Below are positions 56,001 to 64,000 of a stretch of 64,000 bases of DNA, piece after piece. Under the pieces are notes generated by a model, which did no database searches, was not told the origin of the DNA, and worked only from the letters and a program-made list of their open reading frames with translations. Origin of the DNA: Fomitopsis serialis (lineage: Eukaryota > Basidiomycota > Agaricomycetes > Polyporales > Fomitopsidaceae); the NCBI RefSeq assembly GCF_022376445.1, contig NW_025955022.1, positions 1 to 64,000 on the forward strand, given 5' to 3'. Each line of letters begins with the position of its first letter. Position 1 is the first letter of the stretch. A program made the position numbers and the translations under genes.

Positions 56001-56263
56001 ACGTTGCACGCACGCCGACGGACGCACCTTCGCTGATCCTGGCGGCCGCTAGCTCGACGTTGCCGGGACCTCTTCGAGGACGGACTGCAGGTCTGTAGGG
56101 AGAGAAGGGGGTGAGTCATACGTCAGAGGCCGGGCGCGCGGGGATGACCTTCGTTGGACCACGCGGGAAAGAGCTCCTGGAGCTGGGTGGCCTGTGCACG
56201 ATACCTGTCGGAGGGCGCATCGTGCGCGGGCTGGGCTCTGCGGTAGTTGGCGGACTGGTACAT
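53017..56263 (-). CDS. DEF1: DEF1-like RNA polymerase II degradation factor (CUE domain, Gln-rich), several single-base frame losses
   Basis: DEF1 promotes ubiquitylation and removal of stalled RNA polymerase II. The start MYQSANYRRAQPAH leads into a CUE domain from about residue 23 (ATQLQELFPAWSNE, then DLQSVLEEVP, NVELAAARISEG). The diagnostic HAEQWGSVTRKKDKK and an RGG-rich stretch follow. Downstream are KMSWAQIAR, a Pro/Glu-rich region, KFKTTDQAVVMPSSSFGTGI with EKVGMQFGSLSLGGDD, a long Gln/Ser-rich region, GFYDSYSAQSGFGNRNVLGS, and the end SDASFYSYQPRQQQGYWQ at 53017. Introns end the exons near 56149, 56028, 55434, 54801 and 54023. One base is missing near 56065 (GGG read as GG), near 55772 and at several points in 53.1-54.2 kb. 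The gene is certain in kind; its sequence here is damaged or misread. Confidence 0.8.
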
Positions 56264-56575
56264 GGCGGGCGGGGGGCTTTTGGCGGCTTTTTGCAGGCGT
56301 GACGGAAAATGCAAACGCGTTGAGCAGGCGACGCGCGGTGGCGAGACACGGACAAGCGTTGGCGGCAGAAAGTAAATAAATAGATAATGGCCGCGCTGGC
56401 GATGCAGTGCGCATTCAGTGCACTAAAGTAGCGCCCGGTGCTTGCCGCCATCACACTGAGCCTGTCCCGCATCGTGTCGCATCGTCCTGCTCGCCTGCTC
56501 TGTCCATCAGCCCTGTCTCCGCGACCATCCGCCACACTGCTCTCTTGCACAGCCCTCGGGCTCGCCCGTCCAGCC
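56264..56575. promoter_or_regulatory. Divergent promoter of DEF1 and the phosphatase gene
   Basis: 312 bases between start codons. An AGTAAATAAATAGATAATGG stretch near 56370 is the only AT-rich island and could serve as a TATA-like element on either strand. Confidence 0.35.
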
Positions 56576-59060
56576 ATGGCTGCCCCCAAGAAGGGCCGCC
56601 CTGCGAATCTCACTCTGGAGGTATCACGGCCCCACTCTAACACTGTAATTGAGCTCGAAACACCCGTCGAGTACCACCCCGCGTCTGACCTCGACGACGA
56701 GCTTCTCCAGCTCTCCTCGCCGTCCTCGCCGTCCTCGCCCTCCTCAGACTCGTCCGAATCACCCATAGGATACCCCGCGCACCTCGAGACCGACTCTGAC
56801 ACGACCTCTGACGAGTTCGCCAAGGATCTTGCAGCCCTGGACCGCCTCCGTCGCAGCGTACAGAAGAATCTCCGGCTCCGCCCGCTGCGCTCCTCGTCGT
56901 CATCCATGCAGAGTGCATCACCCTCCGTCGCACACACCCGCCAGTCCTCCCCTTACACCGCCTGGTCAGACGCGTCTGACCGTCGCTCCCCGAGCCCGAG
57001 CGGCAGTGCCAGTCCTGCCAGTGTCTACTTCACCCCGGTCTCCGAGCCGAGGGCGACGCCGCTCAGCGCAATTTACCTTGACAGCGACAAGTGGAGACTA
57101 TCAGCCATCGAGCAGTCCCGCAAGCAGCAACCGGCACGCGGGCTCGACCCCGCTGTCTTGTCGCACGTCTGTCGGCTCCGACCGCCCACTGCTTGTAGAC
57201 ACGAGACCGGTCGCCTCTTACATGGCCAGCCGCCTCGAACGCAGCATCAACATCGCTATTCCATCACTTATTCTCAAGCGATGTCGCAAACCAAATGGTG
57301 GGTTCTCAGACCTCGACGCCTTGCGTCAATACATCACGACAGAGGAAGGCCAGCACATATGGGATGACATGATGAATAGCGGAGATTGGGATGGAGAGTC
57401 ATCGTCTATGACGAGACCATGGACGAGAAAGACAGACACAACTCGATGGCGACCGCTTGGGCTCTTCTCCCCATTGTGGAACCCCTTCTCATCATGGCAG
57501 TGCTGACTATCTGGAGGGTGGGCTCGTGGCTGCGCGCCGCCACACCTACCTGCGACAACTCATCACTACGGAGGATCGCCTAGATGAAATCTATTTCGAG
57601 GACCAGCGATGTCTGGTAAAAAGAGCAGGGTCTGTTCCAGCTGGACGTTTCATCCGCCAGTCGCTCTAGAAGTCTCCCCCAAGCCGAGCAAGCACCTGTC
57701 TCTCCCGCACCCTCATGCCCTCCGCCATCCACTCCTGGCATGTCGCTGGGGATTATCAACACCCTCACCTCCGCCCTCACAGACGGTTTCACCCGTCCAC
57801 CCCCACCACGGAGACCGAGCATCCCGCAACTGGGCAAAATCGACACAAGCTCCGCCGAGCGACTTAACGCAGGCATGCCCCGACTTCAGGTCCGCACCCA
57901 GCCCGTGAAGGCCGCTACATTATCCGCGCCACCATTGCACGGCTTCGATACCACTTCGCTTCGTTCGCGCTCGCGCTCACCCTCGCATCTGAACCTCTCA
58001 TTCTCCAATCATTCTCCACCAGGGTCGGCGCGCCTTTTGTCTTCGGGTTTAAACGGCTCGTTCGAACACTTACCACCACCCTCTCCTTCCTTAGCCACAG
58101 TAGCGGCGGCACACATAGTCCCGGCACGCCTATGCCACCGTCGCCCATGACCGCACGCCCCGATTCATCACAACCACCAACGACGGAGGAAGACCCATAT
58201 CCTGTCTTCACCGTATCCACCATCCTTCCGAATTTCTTGTTCTTGGGCCCAGATTGACTGCTGAGGAGCACGTAGAGGAGCTCCTCTCTTTGGTGTGAAG
58301 CGGATATTGAACCTTGCTTTTGAGTGCGACGACGACCACGGGCTCCTCCTGCGCGAGCGGTTCGAGCGTTATGTGCGAATACCCATGCGAGATACGGTCG
58401 AGGAAGATAACATCACGCGTGGCGTCCGTGAGGTGTGCGAGCTTTTAGGTGAGGTCCATTGAGCCTCGCACGCGTTGAACGGATTCTCACGAAATGTTAG
58501 ATGACGCCCGGTTGCATTCCGCCCCCACCTATGTACATTGCAAGGCGGGCAAGTCGCGCTCCGTAACGGCGGTCATGGCCTACCTCATCCACGCGAACCA
58601 CTGGACACTATCGAAAGCCTACGCCTTCGTGCTCGAGCGGCGGAAGGGCATCTCGCCCAACATCGGCTTCGTCTCAGAGCTGATGACCTTCGAGGAGCAA
58701 GAGCTCGGCGGCAAGTCCGTCGGCGTCGTCAAGATGACGCCTACAAGCGCGGAGGTGCCGAGCGAGGAGCCCGCAGGCACCTCGGCACGGGCGCGAACTA
58801 CCAGGTCGCGTTGGGCGGTCGGCGCCCCAGCACATTCGCGAGAGCCTGCCGCCCCTGTTTTCGCGCGAGCAGTCGTTCAACGTCGTGCCCGTGCCGATAG
58901 CAGGTGATACCGCCGCCATTGGTGACTTGGGCCAGGAGATGGAGATCAAGGACGCCTCGGGGCGCTATCGGCACGCACGACGGGCACCTGTCAACGAGGC
59001 ACATTGCAGCCGATGCGACGCGTCAGCAAGGCCGGCCTGGAGAGCTCTGCGTACGCATGA
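56576..59060 (+). CDS. MAP-kinase-phosphatase-like protein: rhodanese plus dual-specificity phosphatase
   Basis: Likely dephosphorylates Thr and Tyr of a MAP kinase. After a Ser-rich N-terminus (MAAPKKGRPANLTLEVSRPH) comes a rhodanese-like docking domain (RPLLVDTRPVASYMASRLER, SINIAIPSLILKRC, VIVYDETMDEKDRHNSM). A disordered linker follows, then the phosphatase domain: ILPNFLFLGP, LTAEEHVEELLSLG, RILNLAFECDDDHG, YVRIPMRDTVEEDNITRGVR. The active site HCKAGKSRSV lies at 58536-58565 (C-x5-R intact; general-acid Asp in PMRDTVE). An intron ends at about 58498. The end reads LQPMRRVSKAGLESSAYA, stop 59058-59060. Frames change by single bases near 57120, 57392, 57495, 58257 and 58293 and again after 58780, with conserved protein on both sides. 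Rhodanese plus DSP is the classical MKP layout (Msg5/Pmp1 type). Confidence 0.8.
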
Positions 59061-59305
59061 CACGGGGGGCACGCCGATGACTTGTACATATCATTTCTCT
59101 TCCCAACCTCATCCGCTTCTCGGGCATTCGGCATACACTCATTCGCTTACGCTTATTTTATGGAGTCTACTTCTCACCTACTCGTTCGGACGTATCATAC
59201 CATCTCACCGGGCTCATTCATTGCACAGTGCCTTGTAAGAGTACAATTGGGAGGATGTATACAAACAGCATTCGGATTCTATGAGCGCGATGGCCGTCCG
59301 GCCGT

Positions 59306-62300
59306 CTAGATTCCCCCGTACAATATTTGTCCGTCTACAACTGTCGCTCGCACTTGGGCAGTCAAGATATCCGCGAATGCACCCTCCTCGTTCATGATGT
59401 TGGTATCGAGGACGACATAGTCGGCCCTCTTGCCCGCGCTCAGCGAACCAAGGTCCTCTTCGGCGAACGATGCGAACGCAGCATCGTATGTCATCCCCTT
59501 GAGGGCCTGTGCACGTGTGAGGCGCTCCGACGGAAACCTGTCATTCAACGTCATGTCAAAGGACGATAGTTGCCGGAGGCCTGATCAAACTAAATCATGA
59601 AAGGCTACTCACCATCCGCCAGAGCCGTGGGGGCTCTCACCCCTGACATCCAACCGTGACACTGCGGCGTAGAAACCTAGAAGCGGATTGATGCCCTCAA
59701 CGGGGAAGTCAGAGCCCAAAGGCAGTACCTTGTTCGGTGATGACCTAGGCAATGAATGCAATATCTGAGCGGCCGACTTGATCACGGAAATAAGGTAGCT
59801 CAGAGCGTACTGTAGCAATGTCTGATACGCGTAGGCGCCGAGTATCCTGTCGGACCCTGTCGAAATGGTAGGCACAGACACCGAGGCATGTCAGTGGACA
59901 CCGACTACTACGGGGGATTACGCTGGGCGCCGACGCACCAAACGGGACTCTGCATACCACATGTCGCTCGTCCTGCAATAAATCAGCCAGCGATACACGA
60001 CATTAATGGCACAGAACTGACGCGTGGGTGGGCTGCACGCTAGTGATCACTTCAGCGTCCAGCATCAGCTCCTCCCAATCCGCCCTGAGCAAGGTGAACA
60101 ACTCACCACCGAGCTGTCCAGCCCTCTTCAATCTTCACGGCGCATGATCTGCGCATGTTCAATGCGCGGTCGTCGCTGCGGCGCAGACTCATTGCCTTGT
60201 AGAAGGCTCTCAAAAATGTCCAGGACTGCCTTGTTCGCGCGGTCACCAATGCAATGTATGTTCTGGCAGACATATGCAGCGCATGATCGCAGGGAGTCCA
60301 GTGAAGCACAGAAGCATCGTGACTGACCACTCCCCATCCATCTTCCCAGAATTTGGCCACCGTCTGCTTCAGACCTCCTCCGAGCTCCGCATGAGACCGC
60401 TTGTCGATGGGTTATCAGAGTACGGCTCGAGCAGCGCAGCGCCCCATGAGCCAAGTGCACCTAGGTGGCCTCCATCAATTAAATTGCTGTTCCAAGGTGG
60501 GCGTGCTGTCCAGCGAAGCATACCGTCTGTGAACAGCTTGACACTGCGGAGGTTTAGTCTGCCATCCCTTCCGTAATCTTCGAGCCGTTTGAACCGCCCT
60601 CCCCAGTACTCGGAGGATTCTTCATTGGCCATGGCGTAGATCCGTATCTGTGATGTCATTCGTGAGACTCACCGAGCGCATCGGGTCAAAGAGCAAGATG
60701 GCACAACTCACGGGCAATCGCCCGTCATCTGCCATTCTTCAAAATCCATATCAGCTGTCGCCGTTTGCAGACAACCGTTGGGATGTACTGACTTTTTGAA
60801 TACATCAAGCATCTGTCCGCTCACAGCCGCGTCATGGACGCTGGTCAGTCCGACAGCAAGAGCGTCTGAAACCGCTCGTTCTAGCTGTTTTGTCATCTGG
60901 GCCTCTGACGGGGGCGGGACAGGTATCAGTCCCATTGCTGAGTCCACCAGGACACCTACGCCAGACATTGACCCAAGATCCCAATTTATCATGATGAGTC
61001 ATATCGTGCTCATTAACGCTACGCAGTTTGAGGTGGATAGCAACCGTCACGCACCTGTGGGCTCCCCCTTCTCATCTTTCATGACCTCCCCACCCTCAAT
61101 CTCGCCGGAGCCGGGCCACCGTCCACCCGGCAGACTAGCCTCAGCGAGTTCCAGCGCACGCGCAGACACCCATAGCGCGTGCACGTCAACGCGGGACAGC
61201 GCTATTGGGATGCCAGCTAGAGCAGGGCGAGATGCAAGGTCGCTCTGCGGGTGTCATCGTTTATCGACGGGGCGAGTCGAAGTGTGGGTCTGCATACCTT
61301 GCTAGGAAACCCGCCTCTCCAATTTTTCCATCGGGTCTGATCCCATCCGAAGCCTTCCACCCACCGTATTTCGCTGCCAGGTGTGGCAAGATCCCTGGTG
61401 ACGTAGCTTTCAACGCGATCCAAAACCTCTGAATCGAGAGTGCATAGTCAGAATTCAGCCTCATCTCAACAATTCACAAGCCGTAAATTCAACAGCCATC
61501 GTCTCACAAGGCACAATCATATCGTGTGTTTGCGAGCTCAGAAGACCGAGCACGAAACTTCATGACGCCATGTCGTAGATGACTCCGCGAGCAAGTTCAA
61601 CAGAAGTCCAGAGCTGCTGCGCTGATCGCGGGACATGTAGGTAGCTCATCGATGAGGAGCTGCCGGCACATGTATAACGGGAGGAGAATGTATACTTGAG
61701 CAATACACGCTCATGTAGCAGCAGCAGGGAGGCCAACCTCGATGAGTCTGCGAATAATCCAGCAGTCTGTACATCACAGGTCAGGGTCAGCAGGGCTAAG
61801 CGGTCATGACGCAGTTCAGACTCGGAGGAACCCGACCGACCAGCGTTCTCGCTGAACACAATCTGAGACAAAGACACGGATACACCTCCGGCCTAGCTAG
61901 AAGGCGTGCGAAATGCGTGTATTTGCTGAATAAGAAACTTACCGTCGATACTTTCAGCTCCTTCGAGGTTGAGCTGCATTTTCGCGCCATACAACATGAG
62001 GTGAGCATGGGCATCTGAAATTCGCATGTCAGTCTCCCCGCCACACCTACCGATTCAGAGGTAATTCGCAAATAGCACACAGGCAGGCTATTGTACTAAG
62101 ACCAGTCATTAAGAACGCACCTGCCAGACCAGGTACAATGATGCTACCTGAAGGAGGCCGGATGACCTGGAGCGGCTTCTTCGCTTTTGGCTCACCACCA
62201 TAGAATTTATGAATGAGCTCGGTCTGGTAGATGTCCCATTCCGCCTGTACTGACTCTTAATGCAGGTTAGCATATGAGCCAGGACCACGTCCCGCGTCTT

Positions 62301-62683
62301 CCCGACGACTCAAGACGCGGCTCCAGCTCTCTCCGCCCGAGAGGAATCACAAGACAACGCACCGAGGGTTCCTGTCGCAGCAATCCGGTCCCTCTTGACG
62401 AGCAAGCAGTCCGCGTTCGGCCGACGCTCGTCAACAGTGTATACCAGCCCTGGCTCCGTGCAGACGCATATGATTCAGGGACGGAGGTAACGGCCTGATA
62501 CCGACGCGTCGCGCCTCCGTGTCTGCCGCGGCGAGAGACATACGTCGCAATACCAGCCAGTGCAGCAGCGAGGAACACAAAAGCAAGGTGACGAGCTATG
62601 CTGCCAGACTGTTTCGCCCGCTTCGCCGCGGCGGGACGCTGCTTTGCGGAGGCATCGGCGGGGACCTTGTCGCGAGGAGCCAT
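59306..62683 (-). CDS. YtcJ-type amidohydrolase (Amidohydro_3), membrane-anchored
   Basis: Metal-dependent hydrolase of the amidohydrolase superfamily; substrate unknown. Exon 1 (62683-62363) gives a basic N-terminus and one membrane segment (IARHLAFVFLAAALAGIATY), then GLVYTVDERRPNADCLLVKR and DRIAATGTL. The next exons give IVPGLA, DAHAHLMLYGAKMQLNLEGA (metal-binding HxH, about 62014-61950), RDLATPGSEIRWVEGFGWDQ, AVSDALAVGLTSVHDAAVSG, LRSVKLFTDGMLRW and IGDRANKAVLDIFE (His region). The C-terminus is LTRAQALKGMTYDAAFASF, EDLGSLSAGKRADYVVLD, ending VVDGQILYGGI at 59306. This order is that of the YtcJ/LAF3 family. At least one base is missing near 62465 (SYA, then CTEPG). I did not fix all of the many introns, so inner boundaries remain open. 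Confidence 0.8.
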
Positions 62684-62863
62684 GGTGAGCAGAGAGTCGG
62701 ACTGAGAGAGTCGGAGCGCGCGCTGCCCCGGACTGGCGGGGCCCCGTGATCGTTATGAGCGCTTGGCACGGTCCTTAAAGGCTTCGCGACTTCGACATCC
62801 TCTCGCGACTTGCTCATCCTCACCTTCACCGTTCAACCAACCGCGTAGGATCTCGACCATACG
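62684..62863. promoter_or_regulatory. Divergent promoter of amidohydrolase and malate dehydrogenase
   Basis: 180 bases between the start codons. CTTAAAGGCTTCGCGAC near 62773 and a C/T-rich run (TCCTCACCTTCACC) before the MDH ATG are the only notable features. Confidence 0.35.
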
Positions 62864-64000
62864 ATGTCTTTCAAGGCTGTTGTACTCGGCGCCGCTGGTA
62901 CAGTCGTCGCTTCGCGCGGCCTACTCTACATCGCACTTACTCCTCATCAGGCGGGATCGGCCAACCCCTCTCCCTTCTCCTCAAGAACAACCCCCTCGTG
63001 AAGGAGGTCGGTCCCATCGCAGCTCGTGCTGACGCGTCTTTGACAGCATTATGTAGCTCGCGCTCTACGATATCGTCAACACGCCCGGTGTGGCTGCCGA
63101 TCTCTCGCACATCTCCACCCCCGCAAAGGTTGTTGGCTACCTGCCCCCCGACGACGGCCTCAAGAAGGCGCTGACTGGCGCTGATATCGTCGTGATCCCC
63201 GCTGGTGTGCCGCGCAAGCCTGGGGTGAGTACTCTTCGCTCTCGTACGATACCGCCCAACTAAAGTGGCGCGATAGATGACGAGGTCAGTACCATCAGCA
63301 TAACCCGGAGCATTCGCTCACAGCGCTGTTCGGACCGCAGAGATGATCTGTTCAAGGTACGCATGTGCATGCTACTAATGAAACCTGCGCTCATTGGCGT
63401 TAGATCAATGCGGGCATCGTGCGCGATCTTGCCACAGGAATCGCGACCTCCGCCCCGAAGGCCGCTGTGCTCGTGATTTCTAACCCCGTCAACTCCACCG
63501 TTCCCATCGTCGTCGAGGTCTTCAAGAAGCACGGCGTGTTCGACCCCAAGAAGTAAGCTTGTTTGCGCCAATCGGTCCGCACTGTCTGATCGCCGTCCCA
63601 TCAGGATCTTCGGTGTGACGACCCTGGATGTCGTCCGTGCACAGACGTTCATCGCTGAAGTCCTGGGCGACCTCTCCCTGGCGTCATCCATCAACGTGCC
63701 CGTTGTCGGCGGTCACAGCGGCGTTACCGTGCGTCCCCGCAGTCCCCGCACTTGTACGGTACCGGGACTAATGTCCAAACATAGATCGTCCCGCTGTTCT
63801 CGCAATCGTCTCACGCCCTCCCGTCTAACTACGCGTCATCCGATCTCCAGGCGCTCACGACACGCGTCCAGTTCGGTGGGGACGAAGTCGTGAAGGCGAA
63901 GGACGGCGCGGGCTCCGCGACGCTCTCGATGGCGTACGCCGGTGCCGAGTTCGCGGAGAAAGTCCTGAGGGCGCTCAAGGGCGAGAAGGGCATCGTCGCG
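62864..64000 (+). CDS. MDH: NAD malate dehydrogenase, non-mitochondrial form (3' end outside the window)
   Basis: Interconverts malate and oxaloacetate. Eight exons are visible: 62864-62897, 62951-63006, 63057-63224, 63277-63284, 63341-63356, 63404-63552, 63605-63728 and 63785 to the end, all in phase. Motifs: [20 protein letters not shown] (NAD-binding Gly-rich loop), [26 protein letters not shown] (mobile loop Arg), [26 protein letters not shown] and the catalytic His in [16 protein letters not shown]. Exon 4 is only 8 nt and exon 5 only 16 nt; together they encode TRDDLFK of the active-site loop. The Gly-rich loop begins at once after the start, so there is no mitochondrial presequence. 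That suggests a cytosolic or peroxisomal enzyme; a C-terminal peroxisome signal would lie beyond the window. Confidence 0.95.

Overview
The window looks like a piece of an agaricomycete (basidiomycete) genome. The evidence is the very short introns (about 44-80 nt), several micro-exons, a Plavaka-type transposase, Ty1/copia elements with fungal features, and a GC-rich block of ordinary fungal housekeeping genes. I cannot name the species.

Layout. (1) 1-12 kb is AT-rich, decayed transposon land. It holds an IS630/Tc1-mariner-type DDE element (1.73-4.66 kb) and a 3.3 kb element with roughly 280-bp imperfect terminal inverted repeats (about 4.98-8.33 kb). It also holds a GC-rich 87-bp hairpin (8.96 kb) and gene-free AT-rich DNA. 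(2) 11.3-21.1 kb holds a broken Plavaka transposase split by a 423-bp MITE and cut off at 13.74 kb. After it come degenerate G/A- and C/T-rich minisatellite-like DNA with GGGTACCC-type ends. Within this lies a 2.9 kb, almost wholly palindromic element packed with TCCGGCCGGA motifs (16.5-19.4 kb). (3) 21.1-35.75 kb is a nest of Ty1/copia retrotransposons. An older element (Copia-A) is interrupted by a TA-flanked AT-rich element and by a young Copia-B whose two 259-bp LTRs read as identical. Copia-A itself lies against a decayed Copia-B-family fragment. (4) 36-64 kb is the gene block. In order: a RanBP2-type zinc-finger protein, DAHP synthase, PIH1, a two-LIM-domain protein, eIF-5A, a small Cys-rich secreted protein, a TAF8-like histone-fold protein, an HMCES/SRAP protein, DEF1, a rhodanese plus dual-specificity phosphatase, a YtcJ-type amidohydrolase, and malate dehydrogenase (cut by the window end).

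The genes are mostly arranged in divergent pairs with short shared promoters (DAHP synthase/PIH1, LIM/eIF-5A, TAF8/HMCES, DEF1/phosphatase, amidohydrolase/MDH). They do not form a pathway cluster; they are unrelated housekeeping, transcription, DNA-repair and signalling functions.

Two kinds of damage must be kept apart. In the transposons, reading frames end at TGA where the family context suggests CGA, a C-to-T change at CpG. In several host genes (PIH1, LIM, DEF1, phosphatase, amidohydrolase, zinc-finger protein) the frame is lost by single missing bases while the protein on both sides stays well conserved. That looks more like local consensus errors than real decay. The genes between them (DAHP synthase, eIF-5A, secreted protein, TAF8, HMCES, MDH) read through cleanly. 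The most striking items are the 2.9 kb GGCCGG foldback element, a 4-nt internal exon in DAHP synthase, and a LIM domain built from exons of 21, 12, 67 and 8 nt.
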